DNA of 7,476 nt from an uncultured Woeseiaceae bacterium. GTDB taxonomy: Bacteria; Pseudomonadota; Gammaproteobacteria; Woeseiales; Woeseiaceae. Position numbers and translations under genes: made by a program. Positions 1 to 6,836 of this stretch are shown one piece after another; position 1 is the stretch's first letter; each line of letters starts with the position of its first letter. Where the stretch lies: NCBI GenBank assembly GCA_947259435.1, contig CAMYMP010000700.1, positions 1-7,476 of the forward strand, in the 5' to 3' direction. The notes under the pieces are model-generated. The model saw only the letters and a list, made by a program, of their open reading frames with translations, was not told the origin of the DNA and did not search any database.

Positions 1-1
1 C

Positions 2-241
2 GGACCCATAACGGACGATACCGTCCTGATCGATACGACGGAAGAAGTTGCAGTAGCAGATGATGCCGATGCGCTCATCGACATGGTGGCCGGAAAACTT
101 GTGGCTGGCCAGATATCCGCGACTTTGCGGACGGAAATCGCGGGAATGCTCGCACTCATACCTGTGGATCAGGCGAACCTGCGGGCTGCTGAAGCAATTT
201 ACTTACTGGTTACATCGCCCGAGTACGCATACCAGCAGTAA
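2..241 (+). CDS. DUF1800 family protein, C-terminal fragment (5' end outside window)
   Basis: An open frame enters from the left edge without a start and ends at TAA (239-241), leaving 79 codons. The visible part is acidic and then helical. It ends with AIYLLVTSPEYAYQQ, a tail typical of DUF1800 proteins, which commonly close with a 'lyllltSPEyqvQ'-like segment. The downstream neighbour is a DUF1501 protein, and DUF1800 and DUF1501 genes are very often adjacent in this order, which supports the call. The function of DUF1800 is not established; members are usually exported, and the pair is often linked to envelope or extracellular processes. Only the tail is present, so catalytic or signal features cannot be judged. 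The frame assignment is firm; the family call rests on the tail motif plus context. Confidence 0.75.
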   Translation, partial: GPITDDTVLIDTTEEVAVADDADALIDMVAGKLVAGQISATLRTEIAGMLALIPVDQANLRAAEAIYLLVTSPEYAYQQ

Positions 242-265
242 CGACAGACGAACGAGACCGATACT

Positions 266-1645
266 ATGCGAAAAATCAATCGAAGAGATTTCTTGAAGTC
301 AGGTGCTACAGTCGCAGCTGCGACGATGGCGTCCACGCCAGGGCTGACATATGCACAAATGATCGGCGGAGGTGCACCCTTCGATGACTATCGTGCGCTG
401 GTTTGCATATTCCTGTTTGGCGGAAACGACTCGTTCAATATGCTCGTGCCAAATACGACAGCCGAGTACAACGCGTACGCAGCGTCGCGGCAGAACCTGG
501 CCATCGCGAAAAACGACCTGTTGCCGATCAACCCGGTCTCCTCCGAGCCGGGCAGCGAACCGTTCGGCTTGCATCCGGCGATGACGAGTCTGCAGCAACT
601 GTTCGAATCCGGGGCTGCTTCATTCGTCGCGAACGTCGGGCCGCTGATCGAGCCGACGACGAAGGACCAGTTCTTCAGTCAATCGGTCGCATTGCCGCCG
701 CAGCTGTTTTCGCACAACGATCAGCAGGATCAGTGGTTGTCGCTGCGCGGCAAGACGCCCAGCAAAACCGGCTGGGCGGGTCGCATGGCGGACCTTATTC
801 GTACCAATGTTGCGGGCCAGCAGATGGCCACCAACGCATCGTTGTTTGGCACTAACACTTTCCAGTCGGCGGACGAGACTGCCGCCTATGTCATGGGCGC
901 CGCGGGCCCGCTGGAATTCGGTTTCATGTCATCAGATCCAGGTGCAGGCCTGCTCTACGAACAGGGCCAGGCGTTTGGGCGCATTATCGACGCGCCATAC
1001 CAGTCGATTTACGAACGCGGCTTCGCTGCCGTGCAGCGACGCGCGATCAATTCGGCCGAAAAAGTATCCGCTGCGATAGAGGACGCCGTGGCAAAAGAAC
1101 TTGTTACCACTGTGTTTCCGTCAGGGCAATTGGGCACCCAACTTAGAACAGTTGCGCAACTGATCGCGTCACGGGATCTGTTGCAGATGCAGCGTCAGAT
1201 ATTTTTCGTTGCCACCGGCGGGTTCGATTCGCACGATGACCAGAATCAGAATCAGCCCGGACTGTTGGCCAACATCAGCGAATCGATCGCCGCTTTTCAC
1301 GCTGCGACGGTTGAACTGGACGTTGTGGACTCCGTCACTGCATTCACGCAGTCAGACTTCGGCCGCACATTGACCTCCAACGGCGACGGCACGGATCACG
1401 CCTGGGGCGGCAACCAGATCGTCGTCGGCGGCAGCGTCGTTGGCCGGGACGTCTACGGCTCATTTCCGGTGCTGGAGATCGGTGGTGACGAAGATGTCGG
1501 CGGCGGCCGGATGATTCCGTCGACCTCAGCGGACCAGTTTGCGGCCACGCTGGCCAAGTGGTTCGGGATTCCGGATGCCGAGCTGGATATCGTCGCGCCG
1601 CATATCGACAATTTCATGCAACGCGATCTCGGTTTTATGGTCTGA
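266..1645 (+). CDS. DUF1501 family protein with Tat signal peptide
   Basis: This 459-residue protein begins with a twin-arginine signal: N-R-R-D-F-L-K at residues 5-11, then a hydrophobic Ala/Thr-rich stretch and a likely cleavage after TYA (about residue 30). Export folded to the periplasm or beyond is therefore inferred. DUF1501 hallmarks follow: FGGNDSFNMLVP (51-62), FGLHPAM (100-106), GGFDSHDD (318-325), SDFGRT (363-368) and GTDHAWGG (375-382). The family belongs to the alkaline-phosphatase/sulfatase-like superfamily, and the Asp/His residues in these blocks probably bind metal, but no substrate is known. The length is normal and nothing is broken. The ATG at 266 is favoured because it places the Tat motif at the N-terminus, although the upstream ribosome binding site is weak. 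It lies 24 bp after the DUF1800 gene and 28 bp before the DUF885 gene, consistent with one transcript. Confidence 0.92.
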   Translation: MRKINRRDFLKSGATVAAATMASTPGLTYAQMIGGGAPFDDYRALVCIFLFGGNDSFNMLVPNTTAEYNAYAASRQNLAIAKNDLLPINPVSSEPGSEPFGLHPAMTSLQQLFESGAASFVANVGPLIEPTTKDQFFSQSVALPPQLFSHNDQQDQWLSLRGKTPSKTGWAGRMADLIRTNVAGQQMATNASLFGTNTFQSADETAAYVMGAAGPLEFGFMSSDPGAGLLYEQGQAFGRIIDAPYQSIYERGFAAVQRRAINSAEKVSAAIEDAVAKELVTTVFPSGQLGTQLRTVAQLIASRDLLQMQRQIFFVATGGFDSHDDQNQNQPGLLANISESIAAFHAATVELDVVDSVTAFTQSDFGRTLTSNGDGTDHAWGGNQIVVGGSVVGRDVYGSFPVLEIGGDEDVGGGRMIPSTSADQFAATLAKWFGIPDAELDIVAPHIDNFMQRDLGFMV

Positions 1646-1646
1646 T

Positions 1647-1670
1647 ACCCCTCTGATTCACGAGAGGGTT
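1647..1670 (+). promoter_or_regulatory. Hairpin containing the ribosome binding site of the DUF885 gene
   Basis: CCCTCT (1649-1654) pairs perfectly with AGAGGG (1663-1668) across an 8-base loop. An outer A-T pair (1647 with 1669 or 1670) can add to it with one bulge or mismatch. The right arm is the purine-rich GAGAGGG (1662-1668), the best Shine-Dalgarno-like sequence for the ATG at 1674. Folding of the mRNA would hide the ribosome binding site. The hairpin begins immediately after the DUF1501 stop codon at 1645, so ribosomes finishing that gene could open it. Translational coupling is inferred. Confidence 0.45.
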
Positions 1671-1673
1671 CCA

Positions 1674-3467
1674 ATGAAATCACTACCGACGGCCATGCTG
1701 GCTGCGGCGCTGTTTCTTGCGTCGTGCAGCAGCGATCAGCCGCCAGCCGACCCTGTGGCAGATGCCATCGACGCACCCGCCGCACTGACCGCGCTGTTCG
1801 ATGAATACTTCGAACGGGGCCTCGAGCTCAACCCGGTACGAGCGACGGCGATTGGTGACTATCGATACAACGACAAGTTTGCAAACTCGCTGAGTCCGGA
1901 GTACCGAGAAACCGAACGCAAAATGGATGAGGAATTTCTCGCGCGTTTGCTCGAGATCGATCGCGAGCAGCTGGCGCGCCAGGATCAGCTGAGCTACGAC
2001 TTGTTCAAGCTGAATCGTGAGATATCACTTGAGGGCAATCGATTCCCGGGACACCTGCAACCGCTGAATCAGTTCGGGTCAGCAGTAACCTTTTTCGTGC
2101 AACTCGGTAGTGGCACCAGTCTGCATCCGTTCAAGACGGTCAAAGACTATGACGACTGGCTGGCGCGCATTGACGATTTCGTGATCTACAACGACCAGGT
2201 CGTGGAGAACATGAAAGAAGGTATGGCCAAACGCGTCGTTCGGCCGCGAATTCTGATGGAAAAGGTCGTGCCGCAGCTGGCGTCACAAATTGTCGCCTCG
2301 GCCGAAGAGAGCGGTTTCTATGGCCCGATAAGCAACATGCCTGAAGACTTCGGCGACGAAGACCGCCAGAGGCTGACGGCGGCTTACAAGGATGCAATCG
2401 AGAACAAAGTCATTCCGGCGTATGAGCGGTTACGGAATTTCCTTGTTGACGATTACATGAGCGCGACGCGTGAGACCGTTGGGATCTATGACCTGCCGGA
2501 TGGCGATGAATGGTATGCGTATAACGTCAGGCGCATCACGACGACGGACCTGACGCCGGATCAGATACACGAGATCGGGCTCGATGAAGTAGAGCGTATT
2601 CACGGCGAGATGCGGGGCGTGATGGAGCAGGTCGGATTCGACGGCGACCTCCATGATTTTTTCGAATTTCTCAACGAGGATGACCAGTTCTATTTCGACG
2701 AGCCCGAAGAATTGATTCAGGGTTATCGAGATATGTCGGAACGAATCGGCGAACTGTCGAAGAGCCTGTTCGACGTGGCGCCGAAAACCGGATTCGAGGT
2801 GCGACGTATCGAGCCGTTCCGTGAGAAATCAGCCGCGGGCGGTCAGTATCAGACCGGCACGCCGGACGGTAGCCGCCCCGGTATTTTCTACGCCAATGCT
2901 TACGACATCAAAGCACGGCCGATATGGGCGATGGAGTCTTTGTTCCTGCACGAGGCGATTCCAGGACATCACTTCCAGCGATCGCTGCAAGTGGAAAACG
3001 ACAAGCTGCCCGGTTTTCGGCGTTTCGGCGGCTATACCGCCTATACGGAGGGGTGGGGCCTGTATGCCGAGTCGCTCGGCAAAGAACTCGGCGTGTATAC
3101 GGACCCGTACCAGTACTTCGGCGCGCTGAATGCGGAGCTGTGGCGTGCGATTCGCCTGGTTGTTGACACCGGCATTCATGCCAAGCGATGGAGCCGGCAG
3201 GACGTACTCGACTTTATGTACGAGAATTCGGCGGTCAAGGAGGCGCGCGCCGTGGCTGAGGCCGAGCGATTCATGGCGATTCCGGGACAGGCGCTGGCAT
3301 ACAAGATCGGACAACTCAAGATCCGCGAGATTCGGGACAATGCCGAAGCCCGCCTCGGCGACAAGTTCGACGTGAAGGACTTCCACACGCAAATTCTGAT
3401 GGACGGACCAATGCCACTGTCGATGCTCGAAGACAAGATCGACCGCTGGGTTGCCGAACAGTTGTAG
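1674..3467 (+). CDS. DUF885 family lipoprotein, putative zinc metallopeptidase-like
   Basis: This 597-residue protein starts with a lipoprotein signal: a charged start MK, a hydrophobic stretch, and lipobox L15-A16-S17-C18. Ser at +2 suggests sorting to the outer membrane. The frame is open upstream to 1539, but the ATG at 1674 is chosen because it gives this signal peptide and follows GAGAGGG by five bases. The C-terminal half carries the DUF885 signature: DGSRPGIFY, then HEAIPGHHFQ (426-435), then YTEGWGLYAES (457-467). HE-x4-HH and the downstream Glu459 resemble a gluzincin metal site with two extra residues between the first His-Glu and the next His. Family placement is firm. Peptidase activity is an inference, since most members are uncharacterised. 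The acidic, helical N-terminal half shows no other domain I can name. The gene is intact and of normal family length. Confidence 0.9.
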   Translation: MKSLPTAMLAAALFLASCSSDQPPADPVADAIDAPAALTALFDEYFERGLELNPVRATAIGDYRYNDKFANSLSPEYRETERKMDEEFLARLLEIDREQLARQDQLSYDLFKLNREISLEGNRFPGHLQPLNQFGSAVTFFVQLGSGTSLHPFKTVKDYDDWLARIDDFVIYNDQVVENMKEGMAKRVVRPRILMEKVVPQLASQIVASAEESGFYGPISNMPEDFGDEDRQRLTAAYKDAIENKVIPAYERLRNFLVDDYMSATRETVGIYDLPDGDEWYAYNVRRITTTDLTPDQIHEIGLDEVERIHGEMRGVMEQVGFDGDLHDFFEFLNEDDQFYFDEPEELIQGYRDMSERIGELSKSLFDVAPKTGFEVRRIEPFREKSAAGGQYQTGTPDGSRPGIFYANAYDIKARPIWAMESLFLHEAIPGHHFQRSLQVENDKLPGFRRFGGYTAYTEGWGLYAESLGKELGVYTDPYQYFGALNAELWRAIRLVVDTGIHAKRWSRQDVLDFMYENSAVKEARAVAEAERFMAIPGQALAYKIGQLKIREIRDNAEARLGDKFDVKDFHTQILMDGPMPLSMLEDKIDRWVAEQL

Positions 3468-3510
3468 CTACCTCTGGGGCGGAGTTCCCTCATCTTCATG
3501 GCTCGGTTGA

Positions 3511-3577
3511 TCGGCAACTTCCTGTTGCCGACCCTTCGGGCGCACTGCGTGCGTCCAAAATTGCTCCCGGCAATTTT
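3511..3577. repeat. Three tandem stem-loops, candidate dispersed palindromic element
   Basis: Hairpin A pairs TCGGCAAC (3511-3518) with GTTGCCGA (3524-3531) around a TTCCT loop, eight perfect pairs. Hairpin B pairs GGGCGCAC (3538-3545) with GTGCGTCC (3549-3556) around TGC, with one G-T pair. Hairpin C pairs AAAATTGC (3557-3564) with GCAATTTT (3570-3577) around TCCCG, eight perfect pairs. A and B are six bases apart; B and C are directly adjacent. Three near-perfect palindromes packed into 67 bp is far more structure than a plain terminator and recalls REP/BIME or MITE-like intergenic elements. I cannot see other copies in this window, so repetition in the genome is inferred. Confidence 0.55.
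3557..3577. terminator. Possible bidirectional terminator (third stem-loop)
   Basis: A perfect 8-bp stem, AAAATTGC/GCAATTTT with a 5-base loop, ends in TTTT on the + strand and, by symmetry, on the - strand. It lies 90 bp after the DUF885 stop, where a terminator is expected. The stem is AT-rich at its base, the T-run is only four long, and GTCGCTGCG follows, so intrinsic strength would be modest. It may be one unit of the three-hairpin element rather than a dedicated terminator. Confidence 0.4.
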
Positions 3578-3677
3578 GTCGCTGCGCTTTACTACCGATG
3601 ACAAACGCCCCGCCCGCCGGCCAGGCGTGTGCTCACAACCTTCCTATTCGATGTCATTTACGGCAGTCTGATCGGAT

Positions 3678-5174
3678 ATGAAACTCGACCGATTCATTCG
3701 GATTGCAATCGCGGTATTGATCCTGCTCGTCTTTATCGTGGCGATTGCGGCGGTGCTGTTCGTTACCGAGTCGGCTCTGAACGTCTGGGACCGGCTCGTT
3801 GAAGGGCCGAAGGCGCTATTGTACGTCTACGTGGGCGTGATGGCGACGCTGGTCGTCACCGCCATCTGGCTGGTATGGCGTCTCGTCGTGCGCCGCAAGA
3901 TTCCTGACGCGAAGCGGTCGGCACCGGAAAAACTGACCCAGGACAACATCAAACAACGTCTCCGCGAGGCCGAGGCCTCCGGCGTTGATGTCAGTTCAGT
4001 GCAGGCCGAGCTTCAGGAACTGGCAGCACGACAACAAGCTGGTGCAATTCACCTGTGTTTCTTTGGTGAAGTCAGCACGGGCAAGAGCTCACTGATCAAG
4101 GCCCTCATTCCCGCTGCGGAGGTCTCTGTCGATGTCGTTGCAGGTTCGACGGCCGACATTCAACATTATCGATGGCGCGATGACCTGGGGCACCAGATCC
4201 TGTTGACGGACGTGCCGGGTACCGGCGGTCATGAAGAAGGATTCGATGAGAAAGCGCTCCAGGAAGCGCAGCGTGCGCACGTGGTGCTGTTTGTCTGCGA
4301 TGGCGATCTGACACGAGACGAGGTTCGGTCTGTCGAGCATCTGCTGACGCTTTCCAAGCCTGTAGTAATGGTCATGAACAAATCCGATCGCTTCGACGTC
4401 GACGAGCAGGCCGCATTGATACAGCGGCTTCTCGAGCATCTGGACTCTCTGGGTGGCACGGTCGAACGGGATCGCGTCGTTGCAGTTTCCGCGGGCGGTG
4501 AAGTAGAGGTCATCGAACGTGGTCCCGATGGCTCGGAGGACGTCGTTCGACGGCATCGCCCGGCCGATGTCGGTGTGCTCGTTGTCGCGATCAACCGTCT
4601 GCTCGAGGAAACCATGGACTCGATCGACGAACAACGTGATCGTGCTGTTTTTCGGCTTGCCGCGGACAAACTCGCAGACGCGGAAGCTGAATACAGATTG
4701 CAGCGATCGGAACAGATCATCCGTAGTTCGACGCGCAAGGCGGTGGTCGGCGCCCTTGCTGCCGTCAGCCCGGGTACCGACGTCCTGATTCAGGGTTATA
4801 TCGGCACGGCGATGACGCAGGAGCTGTGCAAGCTTTATAGTGCGACGCCGCGAGACCTCGATATCGAGGAGTTTCTCAATTTGAGTCAGAGCCGGGTGGG
4901 ACGGGCGTTGCCGCTGTCTCTTGCGGTCGCCGGCAATGGTTTGAAGGCGTTTCCGGGAATTGGCACGGTCGCCGGTGGTCTCGTGCACGCTGTCGCGTAC
5001 GGGCTGATTTTCGATGCGCTTGGCCGTAGCCTGGTTCTGACCCTGTCGCGTCATGGAAAGCTTGTGCCCGACATTGCCGCCAGAGAATTCGAGGAAGGGA
5101 TCAGTGAACATATTGAAGCGGGCGTACGCCGCGTTGCCAAGATGGCCCTGGAGCAAAAAACGGGCGCCGGCTGA
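3678..5174 (+). CDS. Membrane-anchored Era/TrmE-like GTPase with DUF697-like C-terminus
   Basis: This 498-residue protein has two N-terminal transmembrane helices (about 8-29 and 47-71), then a basic cytoplasmic stretch and a charged helix (85-120). A complete GTPase domain follows: G1 GEVSTGKSS (130-138), probable G2 Thr158, G3 DVPG (178-181), G4 NKSD (234-237) and G5-like SAG (271-273). After G5 comes a short charged insert (about 275-297), then a helix. The C-terminal part (about 350-460) is rich in Ala, Gly and hydrophobic residues (SPGTDVLIQGY, FPGIGTVAGGL), resembling the DUF697/YcjF-type membrane-associating region. It is probably an inner-membrane GTPase with its catalytic domain in the cytoplasm; the cellular role is unknown. 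The ATG at 3678 gives a good membrane start but has only a weak ribosome binding site. Its 3' end overlaps the next GTPase gene by 71 bp in another frame. Confidence 0.85.
   Translation: MKLDRFIRIAIAVLILLVFIVAIAAVLFVTESALNVWDRLVEGPKALLYVYVGVMATLVVTAIWLVWRLVVRRKIPDAKRSAPEKLTQDNIKQRLREAEASGVDVSSVQAELQELAARQQAGAIHLCFFGEVSTGKSSLIKALIPAAEVSVDVVAGSTADIQHYRWRDDLGHQILLTDVPGTGGHEEGFDEKALQEAQRAHVVLFVCDGDLTRDEVRSVEHLLTLSKPVVMVMNKSDRFDVDEQAALIQRLLEHLDSLGGTVERDRVVAVSAGGEVEVIERGPDGSEDVVRRHRPADVGVLVVAINRLLEETMDSIDEQRDRAVFRLAADKLADAEAEYRLQRSEQIIRSSTRKAVVGALAAVSPGTDVLIQGYIGTAMTQELCKLYSATPRDLDIEEFLNLSQSRVGRALPLSLAVAGNGLKAFPGIGTVAGGLVHAVAYGLIFDALGRSLVLTLSRHGKLVPDIAAREFEEGISEHIEAGVRRVAKMALEQKTGAG
5091..5100 (+). 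promoter_or_regulatory. Ribosome binding site fixing the GTG start of the second GTPase
   Basis: GAGGAAGGGA lies four bases before the GTG at 5104, with the AGGA core eight bases away, and is the strongest Shine-Dalgarno match in the window. It is inside the coding sequence of the first GTPase. The upstream in-frame ATG at 5053 lacks such a site, so this motif decides the start. Confidence 0.75.
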
Positions 5175-6465
5175 GGCCGGGCAGAACGCCGGCTCAAACC
5201 ACCTGACACTGGCACGCGAGAGCTTGCGCGAGCTCATCGACGATGCACGTCTTCCTGCGGGCGTGCGCGACTCATTGGCACATGACTACCAGGCCGTAGA
5301 AGCCATGCTCGACAAACTCGAGCATGGCCATTTGCATCTGGCCGTGCTTGGGCGCGTAAGCACAGGCAAGTCGTCGTTGCTCAATGCTCTGATTGGCAGC
5401 GAGGCATTCTCGGTCAGCCCCCTTCACGGGGAAACGCGCCAGTCGTCTATGCAGGCCTGGAACGAAGTGCAGGCGGGTGGCGTGTTCCTGATCGATACGC
5501 CAGGTCTTGACGAGGCTGGCGGGGAGGACCGCGAGGCAATGGCTCGCGAAGTAGCTGGCCGTTCTGATCTGGTTATTTTCGTCCTCGACGGGGACATCAC
5601 GGAAACCGAACTGCTTGCATTGCGTAATTTGCTGGCACAAGGCCGCCCGGTTCTCGTGGCGCTCAACAAGATTGACTTGTTTACGCGCGATGAGCAGGGA
5701 GCCTTACTGCGATCCATTCGCGATAAGACCGACGGCATTGTTGACGCGGAGCATGTCATTCCCGTGGCTGCACAACCGCGGCCGCAAACGGTGGTTGAAG
5801 TTGCTGCCAATGGCGACGAAATTCAAAGCAAGCGGTCGCGCGAACCTGATGTCGATGCTTTGCGGCTCAAGCTGTGGGACATTCTGGAAGCCGAGGGAAA
5901 AACACTGGCGGCACTGAACGCAAGTCTGTTCGCATCCGACCTTAGCGACCAGGTCGGGCGCCGCATCCTGGCAGCACGACGTGAAATCGGCGACAGACTG
6001 GTACGCACGTATTGCGTGGGCAAGGGCATCGCAGTCGCGTTCAATCCAGTGCCTGTCGCGGATCTGTTCGCGGCTGCGTTCATAGACGTCGGCATGGTGA
6101 TACACCTGTCGCGGGTCTATGGTCTGCCACTTAGCCGCAGGGAAGCCGGTACGCTGGTCAAAGTGATCGTTGCAGAGTCCGCAGCATTGATGGGCACGGT
6201 CTGGGCGCTACACATTGTTTCGAGCGCGCTAAAGGTGGGGACGGCGGGATTGTCCACTATCGTCACAGCGGGTGCGCAAGGAGCGATTGCCTATTACAGT
6301 ACCTACGTCGTTGGGCAGGTTGCTGCAGAATATCTCGGCAAGGGCAAGTCTTGGGGCGACGGGGGCCCTAAACACGTCGTCAAACAGATCCTCGACTCGC
6401 TTGATCGCGATACGGTCTTGCAGGATGCGAAGCGCGAGATTCAGGCGCGCCTCGGGCTTGGTTAA
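5104..6465 (+). CDS. GTPase with DUF697-like C-terminal domain, partner of the preceding GTPase
   Basis: This 453-residue protein is read from GTG 5104. The frame is open to an ATG at 5053, but GTG has the excellent ribosome binding site. A basic N-terminus (KRAYAALPRWPWSKKR) and a helix (33-75) precede the GTPase domain: G1 GRVSTGKSS (83-91), probable G2 Thr111, G3 DTPG (131-134), G4 NKID (188-191) and G5-like VAA (221-223). A charged insert (about 229-249) follows, as in the upstream GTPase. The C-terminal part (about 300-445) is DUF697-like: VAFNPVPVADLFAAAFIDVG, then a long hydrophobic Ala/Gly-rich region (355-405) and a charged end helix. It has no N-terminal transmembrane helices, unlike its neighbour, but the hydrophobic C-terminus suggests membrane contact. 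The shared architecture and 71-bp overlap suggest a duplicated pair acting together. GTP binding is near certain; the role is unknown. Confidence 0.87.
   Translation: MNILKRAYAALPRWPWSKKRAPAEAGQNAGSNHLTLARESLRELIDDARLPAGVRDSLAHDYQAVEAMLDKLEHGHLHLAVLGRVSTGKSSLLNALIGSEAFSVSPLHGETRQSSMQAWNEVQAGGVFLIDTPGLDEAGGEDREAMAREVAGRSDLVIFVLDGDITETELLALRNLLAQGRPVLVALNKIDLFTRDEQGALLRSIRDKTDGIVDAEHVIPVAAQPRPQTVVEVAANGDEIQSKRSREPDVDALRLKLWDILEAEGKTLAALNASLFASDLSDQVGRRILAARREIGDRLVRTYCVGKGIAVAFNPVPVADLFAAAFIDVGMVIHLSRVYGLPLSRREAGTLVKVIVAESAALMGTVWALHIVSSALKVGTAGLSTIVTAGAQGAIAYYSTYVVGQVAAEYLGKGKSWGDGGPKHVVKQILDSLDRDTVLQDAKREIQARLGLG
5302..5328. repeat. Perfect 11-bp inverted repeat inside the second GTPase gene
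   Basis: GCCATGCTCGA (5302-5312) and TCGAGCATGGC (5318-5328) are exact reverse complements around CAAAC. In the mRNA this would be a strong stem-loop about 200 bases after the GTG start. It encodes part of the helix before the G1 motif (AMLDKLEHG). There is no following T-run, so it is not a standard terminator. It may be chance from codon use or an RNA structure affecting mRNA stability. Confidence 0.6.
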
Positions 6466-6476
6466 GGGAGAGGCTT

Positions 6477-6836
6477 GTGGACAGGCGAGTGCGATTGGAG
6501 CGAATCTGGGACACCATTCGCGACATTCCCCGTGGTTCAGTCGCGAGCTACGGCCAAATCGCCGAGATTGCAGGGATACCCCGGGGCGCACGCCAGGTTG
6601 GCTATGCACTGCGGCAACTTCCCGGCGGTCACGACGTGCCGTGGCATCGCGTGATCCAGGCCTCCGGTCGAATTGCCTTCGAGAAAGGCAGCCGCCCGTA
6701 CAAGGAGCAGAGCAAACGACTTATGATGGAGGACGTCACCGTCATTGCGGGGCGTATCGATATGCGGAAGTATCGCTGGCAGCCCGACCTGGACGAGTTA
6801 TTGTGGAAACCGTCTGCGGCATGGGATGACGCGTGA
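6477..6836 (+). CDS. Alkyltransferase-like protein (ATL, YbaZ type), MGMT-fold without the active Cys
   Basis: This 119-residue protein matches the DNA-binding domain of O6-alkylguanine-DNA alkyltransferases. The helix-turn-helix region reads PRGSVASYGQIAEIAGIP (18-35), with Tyr25 and the arginine-finger motif ARQVGYAL (38-45, Arg39). The active-site PCHR is replaced by PWHR (55-58), the hallmark of ATL proteins such as E. coli YbaZ. ATLs bind O6-alkylguanine, flip the base and flag the lesion for nucleotide excision repair instead of removing the alkyl group. The length fits an ATL (about 100-130 residues), with no N-terminal domain missing. The start is GTG at 6477 after GGGAGAGG (6466-6473). 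It follows the GTPase gene by 11 bp and overlaps the next gene by four bases (GTGA), so it belongs to the same operon. No Ada-like regulation is visible. Confidence 0.93.
   Translation: MDRRVRLERIWDTIRDIPRGSVASYGQIAEIAGIPRGARQVGYALRQLPGGHDVPWHRVIQASGRIAFEKGSRPYKEQSKRLMMEDVTVIAGRIDMRKYRWQPDLDELLWKPSAAWDDA

Larger units (their letters stand above)
3468..3677. other. 210-bp intergenic region between the two operons
   Basis: This gap separates the envelope genes from the GTPase genes. Its centre (3511-3577) holds three adjacent stem-loops, annotated separately. GGGGCG (3476-3481) near its left side is matched by its reverse complement CGCCCC (3606-3611) on the right, enclosing the hairpins. The stretch 3612-3677 must hold any promoter for the GTPase operon, but I see no convincing -35/-10 pair and no strong ribosome binding site before the ATG at 3678. 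A 57-codon frame (3498-3671) crosses the region but is not convincing as a gene. Confidence 0.7.

Noticed and set aside
60..296. 78-codon + strand frame at the left edge
   Set aside because: It is an out-of-frame shadow of the DUF1800 tail, Trp/Arg/Ser-rich, and runs into the DUF1501 start.
1539..1673. Upstream extension of the DUF885 frame to an ATG at 1539
   Set aside because: It overlaps the DUF1501 gene by about 100 bp and would bury the lipoprotein signal peptide at residue 46. The ATG at 1674 has a ribosome binding site and gives a classic lipobox.
3176..3604. 142-codon - strand frame reaching into the intergenic hairpins
   Set aside because: Most of it is antisense to the DUF885 C-terminus, and its start lies within the structured region. 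It has no recognisable protein features.
3498..3671. 57-codon + strand frame (MARLIGNFLLPTL...) across the three hairpins
   Set aside because: The GGAG upstream is about 13 bases away, the sequence is dominated by palindromes, and the peptide shows no domain or signal. It is more likely non-coding, though such small frames are often annotated in dispersed repeats.
3612..3677. Promoter for the GTPase operon
   Set aside because: One is expected here, but I found no -35/-10 pair with acceptable spacing, so none is annotated.
5053..5103. Earlier ATG start for the second GTPase
   Set aside because: It has no Shine-Dalgarno sequence and would lengthen the overlap to 122 bp. GTG 5104 follows GAGGAAGGGA at ideal spacing.
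4089..5237. 382-codon open frame on the - strand opposite the first GTPase
   Set aside because: Its product shows no recognisable motif. The + strand encodes an intact GTPase with all G motifs, so this is a shadow of codon bias.
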